From Cupriavidus necator N-1 (GTDB taxonomy: Bacteria; Pseudomonadota; Gammaproteobacteria; Burkholderiales; Burkholderiaceae): DNA of 64,000 nucleotides. Each line of letters starts with the position of its first letter. Within the stretch, counting starts at the first letter, position 1. Shown here piece after piece: positions 9,004 through 18,795 of the stretch. Position numbers and translations under genes: made by a program. The stretch is taken from positions 1,054,001 to 1,118,000 of the forward strand of contig NC_015727.1 in the NCBI RefSeq assembly GCF_000219215.1, in the 5' to 3' direction. The notes beneath the pieces were generated by a model. That model was not told where the DNA came from, searched no databases, and was given only the letters and a program-made list of their open reading frames with translations.

Positions 9004-9894
9004 GTGCGGATTGACCCCATTACCCTAGCTATTTTTCTCACGGTCGTTGAGGAGCAGAGTCTTGCGCGCGCCGCGGAGCGCCATTTCATGGCCGCGTCCG
9101 CTGTCAGCAAGAGAATAAGCGACCTAGAGGACGCTCTTTCCGCGCGGCTCCTTGACCGACATAGTGGCGGCGTCCGCCCTACGGCGGCAGGACTCGAACT
9201 TGTGGAATACGCAAAAGGAGTTGTCGATTTACTCCAGCGTCTCCGTGCGGATATGAGTCTGTATAGCGAAGGCACAAAAGGCGACGTGCGCGTCTTCGCT
9301 AATAGCACTTCCATCGTTGGGTTCTTGGATAAGGATCTTCCAGGATTTCTTCTCCGCTATCCGCAAGTTGAAGTGCGACTCGAGGAGTGGAGTAGTCCAT
9401 ATATTGTCCGCTCCTTAAAAGAAGGCCTTGCGGATGTTGGACTCTTTTGGGCTGATACCCCACACGCGGGTCTGGAGACGGAGCCCTACCGATCGGCCCG
9501 CCTCGTCGTTGTCGTGCCTGCAGACCACCCATTAGCGGAGAGCCTAGGAGTCCACTTTTCAGAGACGTTGGAGTTTGCTCATGTAGCCTTTCATGAGGGC
9601 AGCATGATTCACAGGCTGACCGTTCAGGCCGCCGAGTCATTCCAGCGAACCATACGGACTAGGCTGCAGGTCACGAGCTTCGACGCCATGCGTACCATGG
9701 TATCGGCGGGCGTGGGGCTCGGCATCATGACCGATGTCACCGTTTCTGCAAAGCCCAGCCTCAAGGAGCTTCGCGTCGTCCCCTTGCTCGATGAATGGGC
9801 TGCACTCGATATGAGGATTGGGTACCGCGACCGCGCTGCATTGCCTCGTGCAGCGCAGCAATTTGTCGAACACCTCCTGGGGAACGGTGGGTAG
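9004..9894 (+). CDS. LysR-family transcriptional regulator
   Basis: From the GTG at 9004 the product is 296 residues starting MRIDPITLAIFLTVVEEQSL. The helix-turn-helix is ASAVSKRISDLEDAL and the effector domain starts GDVRVFANSTSIVGFL. The frame is open back to a TTG at 8980, but the conserved N-terminus of this subfamily begins at 9004. No strong ribosome site is visible. It resembles the regulators at 1-758 and 44129. It lies just before the CoA-transferase/CitE/Bug genes on the same strand and probably regulates them. Confidence 0.9.
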   Translation: MRIDPITLAIFLTVVEEQSLARAAERHFMAASAVSKRISDLEDALSARLLDRHSGGVRPTAAGLELVEYAKGVVDLLQRLRADMSLYSEGTKGDVRVFANSTSIVGFLDKDLPGFLLRYPQVEVRLEEWSSPYIVRSLKEGLADVGLFWADTPHAGLETEPYRSARLVVVVPADHPLAESLGVHFSETLEFAHVAFHEGSMIHRLTVQAAESFQRTIRTRLQVTSFDAMRTMVSAGVGLGIMTDVTVSAKPSLKELRVVPLLDEWAALDMRIGYRDRAALPRAAQQFVEHLLGNGG

Positions 9895-10001
9895 TACTCA
9901 GTCATCAAAATTTGGAACGGCCGCCATCGAAATCCAATGATTTACGGCCGTCCCAGCTTTACCGACACTAGCCATTCAAGAAACAAGACGGCTGGTGTCC
10001 C

Positions 10002-11168
10002 ATGACTCTTCCCCTGGATGGAATTACTGTAGTAGCGCTGGAGCAAGCCATCGCTGCTCCCCTGGCAACACGTCACCTCGCAGACTGGGGGGCTCGGGTC
10101 ATCAAGGTCGAGCGTCCTGAGACCGGGGATTTCGCACGCGGCTATGACAAGGTCATGCAAGGCATGTCGAGCCAGTTTGTGTGGACGAACCGCACCAAGG
10201 AAAGCGTCGCGCTCGATATCAAGACGGAGGAGGGACGGCGCGCGCTGGATGCTCTCCTTGAAAAAGCGGATGTGTTCCTGCAAAACCTGGCGCCCGGTGC
10301 CGCCAAGAAGCTCGGCCTTGATGCCAAGAGCCTCGTCGAGCGTCACCCCTCCCTGATTGCATGCGACATCTCGGGCTACGGCTCAACCGGGCCGTTCCGC
10401 CACAAGAAAGCGTATGACTTGCTGGTCCAGTGTGAAACTGGCTTCCTTTCCATCAATGGGACACCTGAGGCACAAGCCAAGTGTGGGTTGTCGATTGTCG
10501 ACATCGCCACCGGGATGTACGCACTGAACGGCGTCCTCATGGCGCTGTACCGACGCGAGCGTACCGGCAAGGGCACGGCATTCGAAGTCTCGCTGTTCGA
10601 CAGTATGGCGGAATGGATGAGTTACCCCGCCTACTACACGCGTGACAGCGGAACACCGCTGACCCGCGCCGGCGCGCGTCACGCCACCATTGCGCCGTAC
10701 GGACCCTTCAAGGCCGGCGATGGCAAGGCTGTGTTCTTTGGCATTCAGAACGAACGCGAGTGGCAAGCTTTCTGCGGCAAGGTTCTCGAAGATGCCGCCA
10801 TTGCTTCCGACCCGCGGTTTAGCTCCAATCCGCAACGCCTCGCCAACCAACTGGAGCTGGAGGCTCTGATTACGGCACGCTTTGCAAAGTGGTCGAGCGA
10901 GGAAGTCGCGGAAAAGCTGGAGACCGCCTCAATTGCCAACGCGCGTCTAAACGACGTAGAAGCGTTCTTGCAACACCCACAGTTGCACGAACGAGACCGG
11001 ATTCAAAGCGTTTCAAGCCCGGTAGGCCCGCTTCAGGTGTTCAAGCCTCCTCTCATCATCGATGGAATCGAGCCAGTACTGGGACCGGTTCCGGCCGTCG
11101 GCGAGCACACCGGCAAAGTGCTTGCAGAACTTGGCCTGGAGGCATCGGCTCAAGGGAGCATCCAATGA
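10002..11168 (+). CDS. Family III CoA-transferase (CaiB/BaiF)
   Basis: This 388-residue protein has the family III CoA-transferase pattern: LDGITVVALEQAIAAPLATRHLADWGARVIKVERP at the N-terminus, VWTNRTKESVALDIKTEEGRRAL, and YDLLVQCETGFLSINGTPE. The last contains the conserved Asp used as acyl-carrier nucleophile. It should move CoA between a donor such as succinyl-CoA and a carboxylic acid. The next gene, a CitE-type lyase, overlaps its stop by four bases. The pair therefore suggests activation of a 2-hydroxy or 3-hydroxy acid (citramalate, malate or similar) followed by C-C cleavage. The substrate is inferred. Confidence 0.9.
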   Translation: MTLPLDGITVVALEQAIAAPLATRHLADWGARVIKVERPETGDFARGYDKVMQGMSSQFVWTNRTKESVALDIKTEEGRRALDALLEKADVFLQNLAPGAAKKLGLDAKSLVERHPSLIACDISGYGSTGPFRHKKAYDLLVQCETGFLSINGTPEAQAKCGLSIVDIATGMYALNGVLMALYRRERTGKGTAFEVSLFDSMAEWMSYPAYYTRDSGTPLTRAGARHATIAPYGPFKAGDGKAVFFGIQNEREWQAFCGKVLEDAAIASDPRFSSNPQRLANQLELEALITARFAKWSSEEVAEKLETASIANARLNDVEAFLQHPQLHERDRIQSVSSPVGPLQVFKPPLIIDGIEPVLGPVPAVGEHTGKVLAELGLEASAQGSIQ

Positions 11169-12073
11169 ACATCACGCGAACCTATCTTGCCGTCCCCGCT
11201 CATCAGGAAAAGCTGGTGACGTCAGCTGCACGCTCCAGTGCAGACGCCGTCTTCCTGGACCTTGAGGATGCAGTTCCGGAAAGCATGAAGGCGACTGCCC
11301 TGGATGCTGCCGTCCGTGCCATTAATGACCTGGATTGGGGTCAGAAGGTAATCGTGGTCCGAGTCAATGGCATCGGCCTGCGCCAGCAGCAGGAAGTCGA
11401 GTCACTGGTTCGCTTGGCCCCCCGGCTGAATGCCGTGCTGTTGCCAAAGGTCGAGTCCGCTGAGGAAATCGTTGCCGTACAGCGCCAGGTGGACGGCACC
11501 AGCGTTGCCATCGAGGCGATGATTGAGACGGCCAAGGGATTGGTCTTCTGCGAACAGATTGCGGCCGCCGGCGGCGGCCTCGAAGCACTGCACTTTGGGG
11601 TAGGAGACTTCGGCGCATCCATTGGTGCCAAAGGGGTGGAAATCGGGCTTTCCCACCCGCAGTATGCGCTGGCATCCCGGGCCGGCGACGGCTATGCCGA
11701 CACTGCCCTTGATATGTGGGCTTACCCGATGATGCGCATCCTGGTCGCCGCTCATGCTTTTGGCCTCCGGGCTATTGACGGCCCGTGCGGTGCTTTCCGT
11801 GATGTCAGGTTAAGCGAGTCGAGTGCGCTGAAGGCAGCAGCCATGGGCTATGACGGCAAGCAGGTGATTCACCCGCTGCAGTTGGACTGTACCAACGCGG
11901 CCTTCACACCGACTGACGAAGAATACGCCGCAGCCCAGCGAGTCGTTGCCGCCCTTGCCGAGGCGGAGCGGGAAGGGCGTGGTGCTGTGCAACTCGACGG
12001 GAAGCTCGTGGATTACGCAAACATCAGGATGGCAAAGAAGGTCGTGGAAGCACGCGGCCGGGCAATTGCTTAA
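11165..12073 (+). CDS. CitE/HpcH-HpaI family lyase (citramalyl- or malyl-CoA lyase-like)
   Basis: The ATG at 11165 overlaps the upstream stop (ATGA), giving a 302-residue protein. Family motifs are RTYLAVPAHQ, DAVFLDLEDAVPES (Mg-binding acidic residues), VIVVRVNG, LPKVESAEEI, IEAMIETAKGLV and LHFGVGDFGASIG, then DGPCGAFRDVRL and GKQVIHP. These are the hallmarks of stand-alone CitE-like lyases that split beta-hydroxyacyl-CoA thioesters to acetyl-CoA plus an oxo acid. With the CoA-transferase in front and a Bug binding protein behind, it likely completes a short organic-acid degradation route. Confidence 0.9.
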   Translation: MNITRTYLAVPAHQEKLVTSAARSSADAVFLDLEDAVPESMKATALDAAVRAINDLDWGQKVIVVRVNGIGLRQQQEVESLVRLAPRLNAVLLPKVESAEEIVAVQRQVDGTSVAIEAMIETAKGLVFCEQIAAAGGGLEALHFGVGDFGASIGAKGVEIGLSHPQYALASRAGDGYADTALDMWAYPMMRILVAAHAFGLRAIDGPCGAFRDVRLSESSALKAAAMGYDGKQVIHPLQLDCTNAAFTPTDEEYAAAQRVVAALAEAEREGRGAVQLDGKLVDYANIRMAKKVVEARGRAIA

Positions 12074-12137
12074 GGCAGTTCAGCACCGGACATAGCCGCC
12101 CCCATACGAGGGCCGGAATTACCTCAGGAGACAAAAA

Positions 12138-13109
12138 ATGAATCGACCGGTTCGGATGGCACTTGCGTGTCTTCTCTTTGGAGTGTCACTGGCACACGCA
12201 GCTGCTAGCGATACCTATCCCTCAAAACCTGTAACCATTGTCGTGCCCCAGGCTCCGGGTGGTACAAATGACATCGTCGCTCGCATCTTGGGCGCGGCGC
12301 TTTCGCAGTCTACGGGTCAGCAGTTCATCGTCGACAACCGGCCCGGCGCCGGCGGCAACATTGGTAGTCAGTATGCTGCGAGAGCCAACCCGGACGGCTA
12401 CACCGTATTACTGACAATCAGTAGCACTCAGGCCATCAATCCGGCGTTGTACAAGAAAATACCGTTCGACCCGGTGAAGGACTTCGACCCCGTCGCGCTC
12501 GTGGCCAGCGTGCCTAATGTGTTGGTCGCCCACCCATCCTTCCCGGCGTCGAACATGAAGGACCTCATCGCCCTGGCGAAAAGCAAGCCGAACGAGCTTC
12601 GGTACGGCTCAGCCGGCAATGGCTCGCTAAATCACTTGCTTGGTGAAATGCTGAACAACATGGCCGGCATTTCCTTAGAGCACGTTCCGTACAAGGGTGT
12701 GGGTCCTGCCCTCAATGATTTGCTGGGCAACCAGATTCCGCTTGCGTTCGCCAGCCTGCCGTCCGTCTTGCCGCACATCAAGGCCGGCAAGCTCAAGGCA
12801 CTTGGCGTCAGCTCCGCCAAGCGGTCGAGCGCGGCGCCGGACATCCCCGCCATTGCTGAGACCATTCCAAACTACAGTGGCGACCTGTGGGTTGCCCTCT
12901 TCGCAGTGCATGGCACCCCTAAGGACGTAGTTTCCAAGCTGACAACTGCTGTGGACAAAGTGCTTGACGACAAGAGTGTCCAGGAAAAGCTTAAGGCTCA
13001 GGGTGCCGAACTTCCCCGCGCCACGCCACAGCAGCTGTCCGGCATGCTGAAGTCTGACATGGAGAAGTGGGCGAAGATCGTCAAGACGTCCGGTGCGACC
13101 GTCGACTGA
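12138..13109 (+). CDS. Bug-type periplasmic solute-binding protein (TctC family)
   Basis: A 323-residue secreted protein. It has a cleavable signal peptide (about residues 1-23, ending AHAAA), then YPSKPVTIVVPQAPGGTNDIVAR, typical of Bug proteins. The ligand region AARANPDGYTVLL and the motif VPYKGVGPALNDLLG are also present. Bug proteins bind carboxylates in the periplasm and normally serve a TctA/TctB carrier, but no tctAB lies in this window. CAGGAG precedes the ATG. It follows the CoA-transferase/CitE pair on the same strand and is probably co-regulated. Confidence 0.93.
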   Translation: MNRPVRMALACLLFGVSLAHAAASDTYPSKPVTIVVPQAPGGTNDIVARILGAALSQSTGQQFIVDNRPGAGGNIGSQYAARANPDGYTVLLTISSTQAINPALYKKIPFDPVKDFDPVALVASVPNVLVAHPSFPASNMKDLIALAKSKPNELRYGSAGNGSLNHLLGEMLNNMAGISLEHVPYKGVGPALNDLLGNQIPLAFASLPSVLPHIKAGKLKALGVSSAKRSSAAPDIPAIAETIPNYSGDLWVALFAVHGTPKDVVSKLTTAVDKVLDDKSVQEKLKAQGAELPRATPQQLSGMLKSDMEKWAKIVKTSGATVD

Positions 13110-13322
13110 GGTAGTGTGACCGGATGGAGGGGAAACTGGGCGCCGACCTTTTCCATTTCGGAAAGGACAGTCAACTAAGCCTCGATTCCCCCGCAGCAGC
13201 GTTCCGGTCATCATGTAAGCCAGCGCGAAGCAGTCCTGCCCGCTCTTCGTTCATCCAATCCCGGCGGGATGGTTCAACCATGCGTAAATCGACGCGTCCT
13301 GCCCGCACCTGGTGCTATTCCC

Positions 13323-14276
13323 ATGAAGATTGTATTTCTGGACCGGTCAACCATCTCCCCCCAGACTACGCTCAAGACGTTGCCGTTCTCGCATCAATTT
13401 GTTTTTCATGACGAGACTGCCGAAGAAGATGTTGCCGGCCGAATTGCCGACGCTGACGTCGTGATTACCAACAAGGTAAAACTTAGTGGCCAGCAGCTGC
13501 AACAGGCGCCGAATCTGAAGCTCATCGCCGTTGCAGCGACCGGGACCGACATCGTCGACCTGAAGGCATGTGCGTCAAGAGGAATCGTGGTGTCCAACAT
13601 CCGGAATTATGCCGTGCACACGGTCCCGGAACATACGTTCGCACTGATATTTGCATTGCGTCGAAGCTTGACCGCATACCATGATTCTGTCCGCAGCGGA
13701 CGTTGGCAGCAAGCAGGAACGTTCTGCTACTTCGATTACCCCATTAAAGACCTTCACGGCTCCGTCCTCGGCATCATCGGAGATGGTGTCCTTGGGCAGT
13801 CTGTTGCCGCTATAGCCCGTGCGCTCGGCATACAGCCTCTTTTCGCCACCTACAAGGGCCGACAGGATATGGGGCCGCTGTACACGCCCTTTGAGGAAGT
13901 CATGCGTCGAAGCGACATCATCACGTTGCATTGCCCGCTGACGCCGCAGACGCGCGATGTCATCGATACCCCGGAATTCGAGATGATGGAAAGGCGCCCC
14001 CTCCTCATCAACACTGCGCGCGGCGGCCTCGTCAATGAATCAGCGCTCGTAGACGCATTGAAAAGCGGCAAGGTTGGCGGTGCGGGATTTGACGTAGCGA
14101 CCCAGGAACCCCCCGGTGTGGACCACCCCTTCCACCAATTGAAGGACACACCCAACTTCATTCTGACTCCGCATGTGGCCTGGGCAAGCGACGAGGCCGT
14201 GCAAGGCTTGGCTGACCAGCTCATCGACAACATCATTGCCTTTGCACGGGGCACTCCCCGAAACGTTGTGGTCTAA
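13323..14276 (+). CDS. D-2-hydroxyacid dehydrogenase (hydroxypyruvate/glyoxylate reductase-like)
   Basis: From the ATG at 13323 the product is 317 residues. It shows the substrate-domain block LIAVAATGTDIVDLKACASRGIVVSN and the Rossmann fold GIIGDGVLGQSVAAIARALG. The catalytic Arg lies in INTARGGLVNE, the Glu in ATQEPP, and the His in LTPHVAWAS. An ATG 54 bases upstream is in frame, but 13323 matches the family start (MKIVFLDR). It should interconvert hydroxypyruvate or glyoxylate with D-glycerate or glycolate. With the pyruvate kinase and glycerate kinase genes just downstream, a glycerate route to lower glycolysis is likely. Confidence 0.9.
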   Translation: MKIVFLDRSTISPQTTLKTLPFSHQFVFHDETAEEDVAGRIADADVVITNKVKLSGQQLQQAPNLKLIAVAATGTDIVDLKACASRGIVVSNIRNYAVHTVPEHTFALIFALRRSLTAYHDSVRSGRWQQAGTFCYFDYPIKDLHGSVLGIIGDGVLGQSVAAIARALGIQPLFATYKGRQDMGPLYTPFEEVMRRSDIITLHCPLTPQTRDVIDTPEFEMMERRPLLINTARGGLVNESALVDALKSGKVGGAGFDVATQEPPGVDHPFHQLKDTPNFILTPHVAWASDEAVQGLADQLIDNIIAFARGTPRNVVV

Positions 14277-14311
14277 ACAAGAGATAGCAACTGACAATTT
14301 TGAGTACGTAA

Positions 14312-15719
14312 ATGAGACGCTATCGCAAAGCGAAGGTTGTTGTCACGTTGGGACCTGCAACGTCGTCCCTGGAGACTATCCGTTCGTTGTTTGTTGCCGG
14401 GGCAGATGTATTCCGTTTCAACTTCAGCCATGGTACGCATGAAGCTCACCAGCAGAACTACGAGCATGTGCGACGGGTTGAGAGAGAAACTGGGCGGCCA
14501 ATAGCGGTGCTAGCTGACCTCCAAGGTCCGATGCGCCGAGTAGGACTGATGGCAGAGCCAAGTACCTTGGTAGAGGGACAGCGTTTCGTCTTGGACCGTG
14601 CGCAGGCGCCGGGCGATTCCACGCGGGTGTGCTTGCCGCACTCGGAGCTCTTCGATTGTGCGGAGCCCGGCAAGACCCTCCTGATCGACGACGGGAAGCT
14701 GCAACTGCGTGTGGAGTCAGTCGAGCCGGATAGGCTGGTGACCACGGTCATGACGGGCGGCATTCTATCGTCGCGCAAAGGTGTCAATGTGCCGGACGCA
14801 GTAATCCCCATCCATGCGCTGACCGAAAAGGACATCCGCTGCGAAGCAACGCATTGCCGGCAGAGCCACGGTCGTTGCGAAGCTGGAGAAGCCATCGGCG
14901 ATCGAGCATATCGAGGAAATTGCCTTGCGGGCTGATGCGGTTATGGTTGCCCGCAGCGACCTTGGCGTTGAGCTACCGCCAGAGCGCGTGCCTGCTGTGC
15001 AGAAGCGAATCTCTCGCTTGTGCAGGCAGTTGGGACGCCCGGTCATCGTCGCCACGCAGATGCTTGAATCGATGATTTCAGCCCCTGTTACCACCCGCGC
15101 TGAAGCTTCGGACGTCGCAAGTGCAATCTATGACGGCGTTGACGCCGTGATGCTATCTGCAGAATCGGCATCGGGTCGCTATCCAGTCGAAGCCGACAAG
15201 ATGATGGATCGGATCATCCGGAAAGTGGAAGCTGACCCTTTGTATCGCAATGTCCTGGATGCGCAGCAGGTAGATGCGTTGTCGAATAGACAGGATGCCG
15301 TTTGCGGTGCGCTCCGCGACATTGCTCGCACGGTGGGCGCGAAGATCGCGATCGCATATACCTCATCCGGAGCGACGACTTTGCGAGCCGCTCGCGTGCG
15401 TCCTCAGACGCCAATCGTTGGCGTGACTCCTTCGCTTGGAGTTGCCCGTCGCATGAGTCTCACGTGGGGCGTTCACGCGTCTGTTTTTCCCCATGTCAAA
15501 GACGTGGATGAAATGGTTTCGGTAGCGAGCGATGCCGCTTTGACGGAAGGATTCGCCTCTGAAGGCGAAGAGATTGTCATTGTTGCTGGCATGCCATTCG
15601 GTATCCTCGGCTCCACAAACATGCTCCACGTGGCCCGTGTCACAGCGTCACAGAAATCTGGCGTCGCGGCTGATGCGCATGCGGGAAACCTGGCAGGTCG
15701 CCAAGGAGTTCTGATATGA
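14312..15719 (+). pseudogene. Pyruvate kinase with an internal out-of-frame deletion
   Basis: The first frame starts MRRYRKAKVVVTLGPATSS and runs through FRFNFSHG, VLADLQGP and IPIHALTEKD. Near 14834-14840 it breaks. The next frame resumes at AKQRIAGRATVVAKLEKPS, then VARSDLGVELPPERVPAVQKRI, VATQMLESMI and DGVDAVMLSAE. About 25-27 residues that normally hold the WVALSFVQ strand are missing, and the loss is not a multiple of three. The motif VARGDLG also reads VARSDLG. This copy cannot make active pyruvate kinase unless the break is an assembly error. Its stop overlaps the glycerate kinase start. Confidence 0.85.
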
Positions 15720-16870
15720 GTGGCGCGGCATTCAGGGTCCTGGTGGCCCCAGACTCGTTTAAGGGAAGCCTTGGAGCGTCCACAGTCGCGGAACGGATTC
15801 GCGCGGGAATTGTTCGTGCCGTTCCGTCGGCTGACGTAGTGTTGACGCCAATTGCTGATGGAGGAGAAGGTACGGCGGAAGTTCTCGCGACGACCCTTCC
15901 CGGAGAATGGGACGAAGTGACCGTCGTAGACGCTAACGGTACCCAAAAATCCGTCCGCTATTTTCAAGGCCGCAGCGGAGAGTTTGGCGACATTGCCGTC
16001 CTTGAGGTGGCGGAAGTCGTGGGCCTACCACATGCCGTCGTCGATCCTGAATGGCGAACAACGCGGGGGATTGGCCAGGCAATTCGACTGATTGCGTCTC
16101 GCGGAGTGGATACTATTGCCATCGGTCTGGGTGGCTCGTCCACCAATGAGGCCGGATCCGGGCTGCTCTCTGAGTTGGGATTCCGCTTTACTGATGCAAG
16201 CGGCTCCGCTGTGTCGCCATGCTTGGCAAAGCTGGAATCTATTCGCGACGTCTGCGCCGAAAGACCTGAGTTTCTTTCCGGCATTAGACTAATCGGACTG
16301 TCCGACGTCAATAGCCCCTTGTGCGGTCCAACGGGCGCTACATACGTCTTCGGTCCGCAAAAGGGCATCAAGGCTTTGGCCGCGGTCGACGCGACGTTGG
16401 CTCGATTCGCGGAGCGATGCACCGCAGCGATGGGCATGGATTTCACCCAGGCCGAAGGGAGCGGTGCTGCGGGCGGAATTGGTTACGCCTTGCGACTCGT
16501 AGGCGCGGAAATGGTTTCTGGGGCAACCTTTATCCTCCAGGCGGCCGGTCTACATGCTGGGCTTGGAGCATTTGATTGGGTTATCACTGGTGAAGGACGC
16601 TCTGATGCCCAGACGATGATGGGAAAGGGTCCAGCTATGATTGCACGTCTGGCACGGCATGCCGGAGTGCCCGTCTCGCTCCTATCTGGTGCCGTCGAAC
16701 CCAGCCCTGCCTTGACGGAGGCCTTTGACGGTTGCATATCTATTCAGCAAGCACCCGTTTCATTGAGCTCTGCAATGGACAACGCCGGAGAATTGCTCGA
16801 AGACGCGTCACTTCAATTGACGCGACTATTCACCGCTGCGCGGCATGGGGCAAGGTTCTTGGAGCGTTAG
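15716..16870 (+). CDS. Glycerate kinase (GlxK/GarK family)
   Basis: This 384-residue protein matches the type I glycerate kinase family: VLVAPDSFKGSL at the N-terminus, TPIADGGEGTAEVL, ALEVAEVVGLPH-like text, IGLGGSSTNEAGSG and FDWVITGEGRSDAQTMMGKGP near the C-terminus. It phosphorylates D-glycerate, usually to 2-phosphoglycerate, using ATP in the cytoplasm. Its ATG overlaps the stop of the pyruvate kinase remnant (ATGA), showing that the two were once translated as a pair. With the 2-hydroxyacid dehydrogenase upstream, it completes glyoxylate or tartronate semialdehyde disposal. No frame damage is visible. Confidence 0.92.
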   Translation: MSGAAFRVLVAPDSFKGSLGASTVAERIRAGIVRAVPSADVVLTPIADGGEGTAEVLATTLPGEWDEVTVVDANGTQKSVRYFQGRSGEFGDIAVLEVAEVVGLPHAVVDPEWRTTRGIGQAIRLIASRGVDTIAIGLGGSSTNEAGSGLLSELGFRFTDASGSAVSPCLAKLESIRDVCAERPEFLSGIRLIGLSDVNSPLCGPTGATYVFGPQKGIKALAAVDATLARFAERCTAAMGMDFTQAEGSGAAGGIGYALRLVGAEMVSGATFILQAAGLHAGLGAFDWVITGEGRSDAQTMMGKGPAMIARLARHAGVPVSLLSGAVEPSPALTEAFDGCISIQQAPVSLSSAMDNAGELLEDASLQLTRLFTAARHGARFLER

Positions 16871-17011
16871 CCGCAGCCTTTTGTGAAGTTCGTTTCCTTG
16901 GAAATCGGGCAAGATCCGGAATCCATATGCTTTTCTCATGGTGATTTTGGCTTTGTTGTTGAGTCCCTCGATCACCCCGCTGGAGAACTGCTTTCGCGCC
17001 CGGAAGTAGTT
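16871..17011 (-). pseudogene. ISL3-family transposase C-terminal remnant
   Basis: Read on the reverse strand from about 17011, the peptide is [20 protein letters not shown] followed by [14 protein letters not shown], the hallmark C-terminal block of ISL3-type transposases (DDE, last Glu in the VIEGLN motif). Nothing upstream of it remains, because the sequence switches abruptly to a different IS at about 17011. Inactive fragment. Confidence 0.7.
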
Positions 17012-17265
17012 GAGGATGAGCGCTGCCCGCAGAGCAACGGGATGGCCGAGAGCTTCCTGAAAACCATGAAGCGCGACTACGTCGCCTTCATGCCCAAGCC
17101 TGATGCCGAGACGGCGGTTCACAATCTGGCCATCGCCTTTGAGCATTACAACGAGCAGCACCCCCGTAGCACCCTGCATTACCGCTCGCCGCGGGAGTTC
17201 AGGCGTGCGATGGCCTGATCAACCTAAGGGTGTGACCGTGTCCGGAGATATGGGGGAAAATCCAC
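17012..17265 (+). mobile_element. IS3-family transposase (OrfB) 3' remnant with right end
   Basis: The + strand reads [20 protein letters not shown], then [20 protein letters not shown] and [12 protein letters not shown], ending with a TGA at 17216-17218. This is the last part of an IS3-group integrase core, including the final catalytic Glu in MAESF. Bases 17232-17265, just beyond the stop, are rich in GTGTCCGGAGATATGGGGG-type sequence and probably represent the terminal inverted repeat. The 5' part and left end are absent. Confidence 0.72.
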
Positions 17266-17308
17266 GGGCGACGGTGCGAACTCTGGCCATCGAATGCGAT
17301 TCATCTAC

Positions 17309-18748
17309 CTAACCACAATGCCGCGTGACGAGCTTGGTAATCAAGTAACCTTCGAACGTCTCCACCCCGCCTTCGCTGCCAAGGCCGCTGTCCTTCATGC
17401 CACCAAACGGGACCTCGGCCAGACCAGCCCCGAAATGGTTGATGTTCACCATGCCCGCCTCGAGACCGCGCGAAATGGCGTGCGCATTGCGCGAGGAGGA
17501 CGTGAACGCGTACGCCGCAAGTCCGAATGGCAAGCCGTTCGCCAGCGCGATAGCGCTATCCAACTCACCGAACGGTACGATCGCGGCAAGCGGGCCGAAG
17601 GGTTCCTGTGTCATCACCTGGCTTTGTGCCGCCGGATCGAGAATGACCGTCGGGGCAAAGAAGCAGCCCGTGTCACCTAAGCGTGCTCCTCCCGCGGCTA
17701 TTTCCGCTCCACCGTTGCGCGCATCGGTGACGAACTCCTGCATTTCTGAGACGCGGCGCTGATGCGCCAGTGGCCCCATGGTCGTCCCTTCCGCCAGACC
17801 CGGGCCTATGCGGATCCGGCTTGTGTAAAGCAAGAACGCATCGACAAAGCGCTCATAAACGGTGCGATGCACCAGAAAACGTGTCGGCGAAATGCAGACC
17901 TGGCCAGCGTTCCGGTACTTGAACGCGACCAGCTTGCGGGCAGCGTCGTCAACGTCCGCATCATCGCAAACGATCACCGGCGCGTGCCCGCCGAGTTCCA
18001 TGGTCGTTCGCTTCATCTGCGAGCCCGCCAGCGCCGCCAATTGCTTGCCGACCGCGACCGAGCCGGTGAACGAAACCTTCCGGACGACCGATGATTCGAT
18101 CAGGTGTCGCGATACCTCGTGTGGTACGCCCCAGACTACGTTAAGGCACCCATTCGGCAACCCGGCATCATGGAACAGTCGCGCGAGGGCAACCAGCGCG
18201 CTCGGAGCATCCTCGGGGCCTTTGATGATGATCGTGCATCCGCTAGCCAAGGCCGCCGCAATCTTGCGCATTGCCTGGCTGAAAGGAAAATTCCAGGGCG
18301 TAAAGGCCGCGCTGACGCCGATCGGCTCGCGCAGCACGACCTGTTCGACTTCCGGAGTGCGTGCGGGAATCACCCGCCCATAGATGCGCCGCCCCTCCTC
18401 GGCATGCCATTCAGCATGCTCGGCGGCCGATAGAACCTCGCTCTCCGCCTCGGCAAGCGGCTTGCCCTGGTCGAGCGTGATGTGACGACCGATCTCGCGC
18501 GCGCGTTCGCGGGCGAGATGCGCCGCGCGCCGCAGGATCTCGGAGCGAACTAGCGGCGATTCCAACCGCCAGCTCAGGAAGGCGCGCTGGGCGGCAGCGA
18601 GGGCGCGATCCAGATCGTCAGCGCTGGCATGTGGCAGCTCGCCAAGGACGCTGCCGTCGGCGGGATTGCTGACGGTTTGAGACCGACGTTGCGCGCCATC
18701 GATAAACTCGCCGTCGATGTAAAGATACAAGTTGTCGTATTGGGTCAT
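17309..18748 (-). CDS. NAD(P)-dependent aldehyde dehydrogenase (GabD-like)
   Basis: From the ATG at 18748 the product is 479 residues. Motifs are [38 protein letters not shown] (cofactor site), [12 protein letters not shown] (general-base Glu), [15 protein letters not shown] (catalytic Cys) and [12 protein letters not shown]. The family includes succinate-semialdehyde and glutarate-semialdehyde dehydrogenases, so a semialdehyde or aliphatic aldehyde substrate is likely. It follows the ThDP-dependent enzyme and MFS carrier on the same strand. An aldehyde made by decarboxylation upstream could therefore be its substrate. The gene end is intact. Confidence 0.9.
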   Translation of the reverse strand: MTQYDNLYLYIDGEFIDGAQRRSQTVSNPADGSVLGELPHASADDLDRALAAAQRAFLSWRLESPLVRSEILRRAAHLARERAREIGRHITLDQGKPLAEAESEVLSAAEHAEWHAEEGRRIYGRVIPARTPEVEQVVLREPIGVSAAFTPWNFPFSQAMRKIAAALASGCTIIIKGPEDAPSALVALARLFHDAGLPNGCLNVVWGVPHEVSRHLIESSVVRKVSFTGSVAVGKQLAALAGSQMKRTTMELGGHAPVIVCDDADVDDAARKLVAFKYRNAGQVCISPTRFLVHRTVYERFVDAFLLYTSRIRIGPGLAEGTTMGPLAHQRRVSEMQEFVTDARNGGAEIAAGGARLGDTGCFFAPTVILDPAAQSQVMTQEPFGPLAAIVPFGELDSAIALANGLPFGLAAYAFTSSSRNAHAISRGLEAGMVNINHFGAGLAEVPFGGMKDSGLGSEGGVETFEGYLITKLVTRHCG

Positions 18749-18795
18749 GTCGGAATTGCACGGGAGACGGCGAAGCCTCCCGTGGGATGCATGCT

